From NCBI RefSeq assembly GCF_013302895.1, contig NZ_VJOK01000001.1, positions 4,265,261-4,329,260 on the forward strand: a stretch of 64,000 nt of DNA, in the 5' to 3' direction. Positions 24,227 through 31,974 of this stretch are shown piece by piece (the first letter of the stretch is position 1; every line of letters begins with the position of its first letter). A program made the translations under genes and the position numbers. This DNA is from Streptomyces albus subsp. chlorinus (lineage in GTDB: Bacteria; Actinomycetota; Actinomycetes; Streptomycetales; Streptomycetaceae). Under the pieces are notes generated by a model. That model did no database searches. It was not told the origin of the DNA and saw only the letters and a program-made list of their open reading frames with translations.

Positions 24227-26911
24227 GTGCAGACTGTGTTTGTGGACCGGGACGAGTCCATGGAGGAGCTTTGTTCCCTGGTGGCGGCGCTGGTCGAGGG
24301 CCGGGGCAGCGCACTGCTCGTCGAAGGTGTCTCCGGGATGGGCAAGACCTCGCTGCTCGGCGAGTTCTGCCGCCGTACGTCGCAGGCCCGGTCGGGGGCG
24401 GGAGCATGCCGGGTCGTCACCGCGCACTGCCATCCGGGCATCGGGCCGGGACTCTGGTACGGGCCGGTCATCGACATCCTCATGAAGCTGGACGCGCAGG
24501 CGGAGCAGCCGGGCCGGCTGCGGCGTTTCCTTGGCGGGGCCGGACGCGGCACGGTGCGCTCGCTGCCCGAGCTGTTGTCGGCCCTGGTGCCGGGGCTCGG
24601 TGCGGTGCTGACGATAGGGAGCGAGGCGACCAAGGCCGCGCTCGGCTCGGGGTCCATGCCGTTCGACTCGCTGCTGCCGTTCCAGCAGGGGGTCGCGACC
24701 CAGATCGTGAACGCGCTGCTGGAGCTGGCGGGTTCGGGGCCGCCCGTCGTCCTGGTGATCGACGACGTCCAGAACATCGACCAGAGCAGCCTGCTCGTCC
24801 TCGACCGGTTGCTGCGTGAGCTGCCCGGCTCCCCGCTCTCCGTCGTGCTCAGCCATGCGGTCGGTCAGACGCCGGAGAACGCGGCGGACGGTGTGGAGGA
24901 ACTGCTGCGGCGTTGGGAGAGCGAGGGGTTGATCCGCTCGCACGCGCTGAGCGGCCTCCCCGATGACGCCGTCGCCGAACTCGTCCGGCACCGCCATCCG
25001 GACGCGCCGCCGACCCTCCCGGTCAGCCTCAGCCGGCTGACCGCCGGGCACCCCGTCTTCGTTCAGCTGTGTCTGGAGGAGTGGCGGCCCGAACACGGCG
25101 CCGACATCGCGCTCCCGGAGAGTCTCTCCCGGGTCGTGGAGGACCGGATGCGGAGCCTGTCCCCCGAGGATCAGCGGCTCCTGGTCACCGCTGCCACGCA
25201 GGGGGCAACGTTCCTGTCCGGTGTGGTGGCGGCCGCGGCCGAGATGCCCCATGACGAGGTCATGGAGCGGCTGCGACGGCTGTCCCGTACCCACAAGCTG
25301 ATCAACCGGGCCGCGCCCCCGGACTGGGCCCGCTACGACGCCTCGGACTGTTACGTTTTCCAGCACCAGGCCCTGTGGGACGTGCTGTACCGGCAGCAGA
25401 GCGAACAGCAGTGCCGGACCCGGCACACGCGGATCGCCCGGGCGCTGGCCGAGGGCGGCGGGGGCACGGCGAATTCGCTGGAGCGCCGCTTGGAGATCGC
25501 CCGGCACTACGAGAAGGGCGGCCCCCAGTGCCTGGCCGAGACGGCAGCCGCGCATTACGCCCTGGCCCGTTCGGCCGCCATCGAGGGACTGTCGTTCGCG
25601 GAGGCGGAGCGCCACTGCGAGAAGGCCATCCATGCCGCCCGCGCCCTCTCGGAAGGGGAGCCGGGGCGGGACAGACAGCTGGCGGAGGCCATCGAGCTGC
25701 TGCTCTCCCTGACCGAGGTGCGGTGGCGTGGCGAGTCCGAGTCCGGTGGCGGTCCGTACATCGACACTCTGGCGGCGGAGGCCGAGCGGGCGGCGTCGCG
25801 CAGCGGTTCCCTGGAACTGGTGGCCAGGACGACCCTGTTGCGCGGTAAGACGCTGATGGCGACCCGGGGTCTCGTTCCGGGGCTGGAGAAGCTCCGTGAC
25901 GCCATGAGGATCGCCGAGGAGCAGGAGGACCCGGTCGCGCTGTTCGTCGCGAAGGTCGAGTACGGCCGTCAGGCCTCCAAACGCAGCCTCGCCGACGGGC
26001 TGGAGCAACTGCGGCAGGCGGAGGAGCTGTACGCCGCCGAGCCCCGGCTGGGCGGGGGCGGCGACCCGGTCCTCCAGCACGCGCGCAACCTCAACGAGAT
26101 GCAACTGGGCATCACCCTGTTCGATCACGGCCGGCTCGGGCAGGCCCTGGCACGGCTGGTGCGCTGCACCGATCGTCTTCGCGGCGAGGTGCTGAACGCC
26201 GAACTCCCCATCGCGCTCAACTACCTGGCGCAGGTGCGCGGCGGTCTCGGCCGGTTCGACGAGGCCGAGGACGTACTGCGGGAAGCACTCCGGATCGAGG
26301 CCGAACGCGGCGGCGACAGCGGATGGCACGCCTACAACTCCGCGCTGCTCGCCCACTACCTGGCCCGGGACCCGCGGCGGCGTGGCGAGTGTCTGACGCT
26401 GATCGAGGAGGGATGGCTGGAGACCGAGCGCACCTGGCTGATCAACCTCGTACCGATCGTCCGCAACCTCTATGCCCAGGTCCTGCTCGACACCGCCGAC
26501 GGCAACCCCCGGGTCCTGGAGGCCGCCCATCGCCTCGCCGCCGACACCGTCGCGGAGACGCGCCGTACCGGTATGGTCCGCAGTGAGATCGCCGCGCTGT
26601 GCCTGAACGGTCAGGTCCGGCTCCGGCAGGGGGACGTGCGGGCGGCCGAGGAGAACGCCCGCCAGGCCGTCGGTCTCCTGACCCGGACAGGGGACATGCC
26701 CGCGCTCCGCAGTGAGGAAGTGCTCTTCCACGCCGCTCGCGCCCTGCGTGCCGCGGGAGCCGGCGGGGAGGCGGGGGACCTTCTGGAGCGGGCTCGTGCC
26801 AAGGTGGCCCAGAAGGCCGACAGTCTCGAGGACGCGGAACTGCGTCGCGGTTTCCTCGAAGACGTCCCGCTCAACCGGGCCATCGCGCTCGGCGACCTGG
26901 AGAGTGAGTGA
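24227..26911 (+). CDS. STAND/AAA_16-type ATPase with TPR-like C-terminal domain
   Basis: 894 residues; GTG 24227 has GACGGGG upstream and begins VQTVFVDRDESMEELCSLV, the usual FVGRxxEL-like entry to AAA_16 domains. Walker A GVSGMGKTS is at 34-42 and Walker B VVLVIDDVQNID at about 175-186, followed by HQALWDVLYRQQSE, where winged-helix-type regions of these ATPases end. Residues ~430-894 are a helical TPR-like array that ends ELRRGFLEDVPLNRAIA. The build is that of LAL/MalT-type STAND proteins, but the LuxR DNA-binding domain is missing. It starts a two-gene unit sharing four bases with the QueD-like gene. The role is unknown; STAND ATPases are usually signal-triggered switches. Sequence recognition of the ATPase is firm, its function is not. 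Confidence 0.8.
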   Translation: MQTVFVDRDESMEELCSLVAALVEGRGSALLVEGVSGMGKTSLLGEFCRRTSQARSGAGACRVVTAHCHPGIGPGLWYGPVIDILMKLDAQAEQPGRLRRFLGGAGRGTVRSLPELLSALVPGLGAVLTIGSEATKAALGSGSMPFDSLLPFQQGVATQIVNALLELAGSGPPVVLVIDDVQNIDQSSLLVLDRLLRELPGSPLSVVLSHAVGQTPENAADGVEELLRRWESEGLIRSHALSGLPDDAVAELVRHRHPDAPPTLPVSLSRLTAGHPVFVQLCLEEWRPEHGADIALPESLSRVVEDRMRSLSPEDQRLLVTAATQGATFLSGVVAAAAEMPHDEVMERLRRLSRTHKLINRAAPPDWARYDASDCYVFQHQALWDVLYRQQSEQQCRTRHTRIARALAEGGGGTANSLERRLEIARHYEKGGPQCLAETAAAHYALARSAAIEGLSFAEAERHCEKAIHAARALSEGEPGRDRQLAEAIELLLSLTEVRWRGESESGGGPYIDTLAAEAERAASRSGSLELVARTTLLRGKTLMATRGLVPGLEKLRDAMRIAEEQEDPVALFVAKVEYGRQASKRSLADGLEQLRQAEELYAAEPRLGGGGDPVLQHARNLNEMQLGITLFDHGRLGQALARLVRCTDRLRGEVLNAELPIALNYLAQVRGGLGRFDEAEDVLREALRIEAERGGDSGWHAYNSALLAHYLARDPRRRGECLTLIEEGWLETERTWLINLVPIVRNLYAQVLLDTADGNPRVLEAAHRLAADTVAETRRTGMVRSEIAALCLNGQVRLRQGDVRAAEENARQAVGLLTRTGDMPALRSEEVLFHAARALRAAGAGGEAGDLLERARAKVAQKADSLEDAELRRGFLEDVPLNRAIALGDLESE

Positions 26912-27357
26912 TCCTCGTGCCCGACGGGAACGGAACGCCGCTCGCGGACCCGAGGCTGGGCGCTGCCGGGATGCTGACCATCACCAAGGAGTTCCACTTC
27001 TCGGCGAGCCACGTGCTCGACAAGCTGCCCTCCTGGCACAAGTGTGCTCGCCCGCACGGTCACAACTACGTCGTCGTCATGGAGCTGTGCGCCGCCCCGG
27101 AGGCGCTGACGGACGCGGGGTTCGTCCGCGATTACGGGGATCTCGACGCGTTCAGGAAATGGGTCGACGAGACCCTCGACCACCGTCACCTCAACGAGGT
27201 CATGGAGCTGTCGCCCTCGGCTGAGCACCTCGCGTGGTGGATCCACCAGGAGTGGGCGGGAACCTATCCGGAGCTGGTGGCCGTGTGGGTCTCCGAGACG
27301 CCCAGGACCTGGGCGATCTACCGAGCTGCCCAGGGCGGTTCCGCGCCGGTGGGGTGA
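26908..27357 (+). CDS. 6-pyruvoyl-tetrahydropterin synthase / QueD family enzyme
   Basis: 149 residues from GTG 26908, overlapping the ATPase stop by four bases (GTGA); ATG 26971 would give the usual MLTITKEFHFSASHVL start. The T-fold active site is complete: zinc ligands His35 (FSASH), His50 and His52 (RPHGHNY), catalytic Cys46 in WHKCARPHGH, DYGDL, the DHRHLNEV motif and Glu in VSETPRTWAIY. QueD converts dihydroneopterin triphosphate to 6-carboxy-tetrahydropterin for queuosine or 7-deazaguanine synthesis, while PTPS makes pyruvoyl-tetrahydropterin. No queC, queE, folE or tgt gene is nearby, so the product and its use are unknown. Coupling to the ATPase implies a joint function. Confidence 0.87.
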   Translation: MILVPDGNGTPLADPRLGAAGMLTITKEFHFSASHVLDKLPSWHKCARPHGHNYVVVMELCAAPEALTDAGFVRDYGDLDAFRKWVDETLDHRHLNEVMELSPSAEHLAWWIHQEWAGTYPELVAVWVSETPRTWAIYRAAQGGSAPVG

Positions 27358-27396
27358 GGGGTGGTCTCCGCGGAGTCGAGGATGACCGTTTTGCGC

Positions 27397-27402
27397 TAGT
27401 TT
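27397..27402 (+). promoter_or_regulatory. Possible leaderless -10 element
   Basis: TAGTTT ends 7 bases before ATG 27410 and there is no Shine-Dalgarno sequence before that ATG. This spacing would place the transcription start at the A of ATG, giving a leaderless mRNA. No convincing -35 is seen. Confidence 0.35.
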
Positions 27403-27409
27403 TATTCGT

Positions 27410-28801
27410 ATGGAGACCGTACGGCGTGTCTTCCGGCTGGTTCCCCTGGTCGTCGCGGTGGTGGCCGCGTTGGTGCTGGGCCTCGGGGCCGGGCCGGCGC
27501 TGGGTGCGGCCGGCGGGGTGGACGACGCGGGGCGGGCGCTGCGGGACGGGCCCGTCTACGTGGACCCGCGGGCGCGGGATGTGCTGCCCCGGGCGGACGC
27601 CCGTGCGCTGGCGGACAAGATCGAACGGGCGGACAAGCCCGTCTTCGTCGCCGTACTGCCCGCCTCCGGGGAGTTCGACCGCCGCACGCTGCTGCGGGAC
27701 CTGCGGACCGAGACCGGTGTCACCGGGGTGTACGCGGTCGTGCTCGGTGACCGGTTCGACGCGGCGGCGGACAGCCAGGTCATGTCGCACGACGCCGTCC
27801 GGCACCTGGCGGATGCGGCGCAGCGCGGGCACCAGGGCGATCCCCGGGCGATGGTGACCGCCTTCGTCGGCCAGGCCGTGCGGCAGGCGGACGGCGGCGC
27901 GCCGTCGTCCTGGGACGGCTCAGGCGCGCAGGACAGCCGCACCGGCGGCGGTGTGGGCGCCGTCGCCACGCTGGGTGTCCTCCTGCTGCTGGCCGTGACC
28001 GGCGCCCTCCTGGTCCGGCGGCGTGGCCGCCTCCAGCGGGAGCGGCGGGAGCGGGCCGGACTGGAGCAGCTGCGTCCGGTGGTGGACGAGGACATCACCG
28101 CGTTCGGCGAGGAACTGAGCCGTATCGGGTTCGACCCCTCGTCCCCGGGTGGCGGCGGGGGGGCGAGTCAGGAGGCGCGGGACGACTACGCGCGCGCCCT
28201 CGACGCGTACGAAGAGGCCAAGTCGGCCATGGACCGGGCACGCCGTCCTGACGACGTACGGCGCGTCAGCGAGGCCCTGGAGCGGGGGCGCTTCGCCCTC
28301 GCCACGCTGGACGCACGGCTGAAGGGCGAGCCGCTGCCCGAGCGCAGGCCCCCGTGCTTCTTCGACCCACGGCACGGCCCCTCGGTCGAGAACGTCGCCT
28401 GGACGCCGCCGGACGGCGGCGGCGAGCGCACCGTTCCGGTGTGCGCCGCCGACGCGACCCGCCTGGCCGACGGCGACGAGCCCCTCGCCCGCCAGGTCGG
28501 CACCCCGCGCGGAACGCGCCCGTACTGGGACGCCGGCCCCGTCTACGCCCCCTGGGCCGCCGGCTACTTCGGCGGCGGCCTGCTGCCCGGCATGCTGATG
28601 GGCACCCTCCTCGGCGGCAGCCTGTTCGGGCCGTACGCCTACGGCGCCGACGGTTACGGCGACGCGGGCGGCGACTTCTCGGGCGGTGACTACTCCGGCG
28701 GTGACTTCGACTCCCGCGACTTCGGCGGTGGCGGCGGCTTCGGGGACGGCGGTGGCGGCTTCGGCGGCGGCGGTGACTTCGGTGGTGGCGGAGGTTTCTG
28801 A
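27410..28801 (+). CDS. Secreted/membrane protein with Gly-rich C-terminus, function unknown
   Basis: 463 residues from ATG 27410. An N-terminal signal-type segment (LVPLVVAVVAALVLGLGAG) is followed by an extracytoplasmic domain of ~130 residues (YVDPRARDVLPRADARALAD ... VFVAVLPASGEF ... VTGVYAVVLGDRF) that resembles the TPM-type fold. A membrane helix lies at ~181-202 and an Arg-rich stop-transfer follows. The cytoplasmic part is helical with YARALDAYEEAKSAMDRARR, then CFFDPRHGPSV, a second hydrophobic Gly-rich hairpin (WAAGYFGGGLLPGMLMGTLL) and a tail of GGGF repeats. I recognise the architecture from other Streptomyces but know no function. The 3' hydrophobic plus Gly tail may help it bind membranes or partners. 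Confidence 0.75.
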   Translation: METVRRVFRLVPLVVAVVAALVLGLGAGPALGAAGGVDDAGRALRDGPVYVDPRARDVLPRADARALADKIERADKPVFVAVLPASGEFDRRTLLRDLRTETGVTGVYAVVLGDRFDAAADSQVMSHDAVRHLADAAQRGHQGDPRAMVTAFVGQAVRQADGGAPSSWDGSGAQDSRTGGGVGAVATLGVLLLLAVTGALLVRRRGRLQRERRERAGLEQLRPVVDEDITAFGEELSRIGFDPSSPGGGGGASQEARDDYARALDAYEEAKSAMDRARRPDDVRRVSEALERGRFALATLDARLKGEPLPERRPPCFFDPRHGPSVENVAWTPPDGGGERTVPVCAADATRLADGDEPLARQVGTPRGTRPYWDAGPVYAPWAAGYFGGGLLPGMLMGTLLGGSLFGPYAYGADGYGDAGGDFSGGDYSGGDFDSRDFGGGGGFGDGGGGFGGGGDFGGGGGF

Positions 28802-29182
28802 CCCGACTGAGGAAGACGGGACGTTTGATCGGACCTCTGGGTGGTTACGCACCTCAATGCGCGGGGCAGAGCTCGCCTCGCGTAGGCACCGGCGGGTTGG
28901 GGACACAGCCCCCGGTGCCGCTTCGTCCCGGTCCGGTGCCACTGCGGGCCACGCCCACGCCTTTGTGCCGTCACCGTCGCCGTCATCCTTCACCTTCACT
29001 TTCGCCTTCGCCATCACCGCCGCCGGTGCCCGCCGAGGCGCTGCACCGGGTGCGGACCGCCACCCGGTTGCCGTTCGTCGGTTGCCGGTTGCCGGTTGCC
29101 GGTTGCCGGTTGCCGTTGTTGGTTGTTGTGCGTTGGTGAGGGGCTGACGGTGAGGGACTGGCCGCTGGCCGGCCGCCTGGCT
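28802..29182. other. Intergenic region with heptamer repeat, no gene
   Basis: 380 bases between convergent genes. At about 28885-28919 a GGCACCGG...CCGGTGCC hairpin could terminate the upstream gene. From 28970 to 29015 there is a Pro/Ser/Phe-like CTTCACCTTCACTTTCGCC pattern, and at 29081-29108 GTTGCCG is repeated four times in tandem with degenerate flanking copies to about 29125. Confidence 0.6.
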
Positions 29183-29695
29183 CTAGGGCTGCTGCTCGCC
29201 CGGTTCCGACTCCGCGACCGCATGCTGTGCCTGCTGTGCGGCCTGCGCCTGCTGTGACTGCTGGGGCTGCTGTGTCTGCTGTGTGCTCTGGTCGTGCTGT
29301 GCGTTCTGCGTGTGCAGGGGCTGGGGGCTCTGCGGTGCCTGGTGCGGCGCGGGCTGCTGAGGCTGCTGGGGCTGTCCCATGTGCGGCTGGGCCGACGCCT
29401 GGTACTGGGGCTGAGGCCGTGACTGGGGCTGTGACTGCGGCGGGTGCTCCGCCTGCTGGGGCCGCGAGGACGGTTCCGGCTCCGGCCGGGACTCGGGCCC
29501 GGGTTCCGGTTCGGACTCGGCCTCGGGGACTCTTCCGGTGTCGGGGTGCCGGCTGTGCACGGGGGAGAAGTCCAGCGCCTGTTCCGCTTCCTGACGCAGC
29601 TCCTGCGCGGCCTGGCGGACGTCGGCGGGTACGTCGCCGTGCTCCTGGATGAGGCTGTTGTAGATCGGCGAAGCGGAACCGTTGTCGGCCTGCAT
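29183..29695 (-). CDS. Gln/Pro-rich protein of unknown function
   Basis: 170 residues from ATG 29695, with GAGAGGAG about 7 bases upstream. Only the first ~45 residues look folded: MQADNGSASPIYNSLIQEHG, then VRQAAQELRQEAEQALDFS. The rest is a disordered tail rich in Gln, Pro, Ser and His with runs such as QTQQPQQSQQAQAAQQAQ, preceded by an EPEPGPES-type acidic segment. No signal peptide, membrane helix or enzyme motif is visible. Codon use in the Gln tract (CAG) is uniform, so it may vary by slippage. The frame is open for 67 further codons upstream, but without a ribosome site. Function unknown; the family appears restricted to Streptomyces as far as I can recall. Confidence 0.7.
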   Translation of the reverse strand: MQADNGSASPIYNSLIQEHGDVPADVRQAAQELRQEAEQALDFSPVHSRHPDTGRVPEAESEPEPGPESRPEPEPSSRPQQAEHPPQSQPQSRPQPQYQASAQPHMGQPQQPQQPAPHQAPQSPQPLHTQNAQHDQSTQQTQQPQQSQQAQAAQQAQHAVAESEPGEQQP

Positions 29696-29928
29696 GGTGC
29701 GGTTCTCCTCTCGAGCGGTGACACAGAACCGGCCACCCGCGTCGAGCGCGACGGGCGGCCAGTCGCAGACCATACGCCCTCGAACCGCGACGTTTGGGGC
29801 TGAGACCGCCTCTTGTGGCGTACCTCGCAGCGGCACGGTGGTCCCTTTTCCGCCACGACGGCGGGACGGCCCAGGGGATCGGCGGAACCTCACCAAGGGA
29901 TCGGCGGGACGTCCCCGAAGGGAAGGGC

Positions 29929-30600
29929 TCAGGTCCGCTGGGCCTGTTCGCCGCTGCGAGCGAAGGCGTCGAGCGCGGCCGTGACCTCCTCGTCGGTGGT
30001 CTGGGGGAAGTCCCGGTACCAGAGGCCGACGGCCTCGAACACCTCCGGCTGGTGGAGGCAGAGCACGGTGTCGGCCTCCCGGCCGAGCGAAGTGACCGCC
30101 TCACCCGCACCGACGGGCGCGGCCAGCACCAACCGGGCGGGCCCCTGGCGGCGCAGATGCCGCAGGGCGGCGCGTGCCGTGACCCCGGTGGCGAGGCCGT
30201 CGTCGACGACGATCACGGCGCGGCCCTCGGTGCGGGGCGCGGGCCGGCCTCCCCGGTAGAGGTCCTCGCGGCGGTGGAGTTCCGTCCGTTCGCGGGCCAC
30301 CGTGGAGGAGAGCCGGTCCTCGGTCATGCCCAGCATGTGGAGCGCGGTACGGTCCCACACGGGCGGGTCCTCGCCGGCGATGGCGCCGATCCCGTACTCG
30401 GGGCGGCCGGGCAGTCCGATTTTGCGGGCGACGAGGACGTCCAGCGGAGCACGCAGCGCGCGGGCCACCTCGACCGCGACGGGTACGCCTCCGCGGGGGA
30501 GGGCCAGGACCAAGGGATCCGGCAGGTGTTCGTCGCGCTGCATCTCGGCGAGCGAGGCGGCGAGTTCGCGGCCCGCCTGGGTGCGGTCTGCGAAGCGCAT
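29929..30600 (-). CDS. Phosphoribosyltransferase family protein
   Basis: 223 residues from ATG 30600, with AGGAGGAA upstream. The PRPP-binding signature VIVVDDGLATGVTA lies at 130-143 and the preceding core PLVLALPRGGVPVAVEVA and LVARKIGLPGRPEYGIGAIA are typical of the stand-alone Pribosyltran proteins found in stress-induced actinobacterial loci. It would bind phosphoribosyl pyrophosphate; the base acceptor is unknown. The next gene upstream on the same strand encodes a dienelactone hydrolase-like protein. These two domains occur fused in some actinobacterial proteins, which suggests a shared role. Upstream of the start lies an unusual ~120-base microsatellite-like leader. Confidence 0.88.
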   Translation of the reverse strand: MRFADRTQAGRELAASLAEMQRDEHLPDPLVLALPRGGVPVAVEVARALRAPLDVLVARKIGLPGRPEYGIGAIAGEDPPVWDRTALHMLGMTEDRLSSTVARERTELHRREDLYRGGRPAPRTEGRAVIVVDDGLATGVTARAALRHLRRQGPARLVLAAPVGAGEAVTSLGREADTVLCLHQPEVFEAVGLWYRDFPQTTDEEVTAALDAFARSGEQAQRT

Positions 30601-30619
30601 CGGGGATTCCTCCTGGGAG

Positions 30620-30740
30620 TGTCTGAAGCTGTGTGTCTGTGTCTCTGTCTCTCTGTCTCTCTGTGTGTCTGTGCGGCTGTGTGTCTGTCTGCGCAGCTGT
30701 GGGTCTGTGGGTCTGTGCCGCCGTGCGGCTGTATGTCAGT
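30620..30740 (-). repeat. Microsatellite-like C/T and T/G repeat tract
   Basis: About 120 bases of short imperfect repeats (GTGTCTGTGTCTCTGTCTCT and similar) on the plus strand. On the minus strand it reads as ACAGAC/GAGACAG repeats ending about 20 bases before the phosphoribosyltransferase start, so it should form part of that gene's 5' leader or promoter. Its composition is strikingly unlike its surroundings. The rest of 30601-30906 holds no gene. Confidence 0.85.
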
Positions 30741-30906
30741 GCGGCGGTTGTGAGGCCGTGGCTCGTGGAACCGCGCATTCTCGGCGGCCGGGCGGCCGGG
30801 CCGCCGGGCCGACGCCCGGGTGCGCGCACGTCCTTGGCGCCTCGGCCATGACGCCTCGACGAGGAGACCCGGGCGCGGACTTCACGCACCACGCATCCCC
30901 GCCGGG

Positions 30907-31575
30907 TCATTCGCCGTTCGTCGTGGGCGGCAGGGCGAACCAGCCGGCGGCCTCCCGTGCGACCTCCTCCAGCGCTCCCGGCTCCTCGAACAAGTGCGTG
31001 GCGCCCGGGACGATGTGGAGGCGGTGCGGGGCCCGCAGCCGGTCGGCCGCCGCCTCGTTGAGCCGTATCACCTCGTGGTCGTGGCCGCCGACCACCAGCA
31101 GCACCGGTGCCAGGACGTCCGGCAGCGCGTCGCCTGCCAGGTCGGGACGGCCGCCCCGGGAGACCACGGCGTAGACGCTGTCGGGCCGTTCGGCGGCGGC
31201 CGTCAGCGCCGCCGCCGCCCCGGTGCTCGCCCCGAAGAGGCCGACCGGGCGCCCGGCGGTCGTCTCGTGCTCTCCCAGAGCGTCGATCGCCGCGACCAGG
31301 CGGCGGCCGAGCAGGGGAATGTCGAAACGGTGCTGGGCGGTCGCCGTGTCCACCTGCTCCTCGTCCTCCGTCAGCAGGTCGATCAGCAGCGTGGCCAGGC
31401 CCTCCTGGCGCAGTGCCGCGGCGACCGCGCGGTTGCGCGGGCTGAACCGCGAGCTGCCGCTGCCGTGGGCGAAGAGCACGGTGGCGTTCGCCCGGTCCGG
31501 CACCGTCAGGTCACCGGTGAGGAACGTCGAGCCGTCCGCCTCGATCCGCACGGGTTGTGTGGTTTCCGCAGCCAT
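30907..31575 (-). CDS. Dienelactone hydrolase-like alpha/beta hydrolase
   Basis: 222 residues from ATG 31575 with GGAAG upstream. Alpha/beta hydrolase features: LFAHGSGSSRFSPRN (oxyanion loop), LLIDLLTEDEEQ, nucleophile elbow FGASTGAAAAL, VGGHDHEV with the acidic residue and VPGATHLFEEPGAL with His. The substrate is not known; proteins of this type are often called hydrolases of the DLH family. The gene is upstream of, and in the same direction as, the phosphoribosyltransferase gene, separated by ~306 bases that include the repeat tract, so cotranscription is uncertain. No signal peptide is present, so it should be cytoplasmic. Confidence 0.87.
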   Translation of the reverse strand: MAAETTQPVRIEADGSTFLTGDLTVPDRANATVLFAHGSGSSRFSPRNRAVAAALRQEGLATLLIDLLTEDEEQVDTATAQHRFDIPLLGRRLVAAIDALGEHETTAGRPVGLFGASTGAAAALTAAAERPDSVYAVVSRGGRPDLAGDALPDVLAPVLLVVGGHDHEVIRLNEAAADRLRAPHRLHIVPGATHLFEEPGALEEVAREAAGWFALPPTTNGE

Positions 31576-31974
31576 GCTTGATCACTTCCGTGCACCTCGG
31601 CACTTCCGTTCCGTTCGCGCCGCCCCTCGGGTGCCCCCGTGCGGGGCGGCCCAACCAGCACCGGCGCCGCTGACCCGTACCGGCCCCGCACCGCGCCCGT
31701 GCCGCGCGCCGGCGTACCCCCAGCTCCCTGCCACACCCACCTTGAGCTGGGGTTTCGCTCATATTGCTCGTGGATGACGGTCTTGTGACGGGGGTGGGCC
31801 GCTGCTTACGGTCGGGCGACCGCAGGGCATCGGGGCCCCGGCCACGGGGCCGTCGCATGCCGTGTCGCTTCCGTCGCCTCCGTCGCCGGGCACCGGTCCG
31901 CCGCGAGGGGGCCGTCGTCTCCGGCCTCCGGGGCGGGTCCCGCCGCGTCGCGGCGGGCGAGAGATTGGGTTTCC
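31576..31974. other. Divergent promoter region, no gene seen
   Basis: About 400 bases between the divergent hydrolase and CitMHS genes. I see no credible coding frame. The less G+C-rich stretch 31740-31800 (CTTGAGCTGG ... CATATTGC) is the best place for promoters, but no pair of -35/-10 hexamers has proper spacing. There is also no clear ribosome site immediately before ATG 31975. Confidence 0.4.

Noticed and set aside
23933..26731. 932-codon minus-strand ORF antisense to the STAND-like ATPase
   Set aside because: The plus strand has ordered Walker A and B motifs; the minus translation has none.
23886..28800. Integrated mobile element using tRNA-Thr as attachment site
   Set aside because: No integrase, no second copy of the tRNA 3' end and no direct repeat flanking the ATPase/QueD genes were found, so only the position is suggestive.
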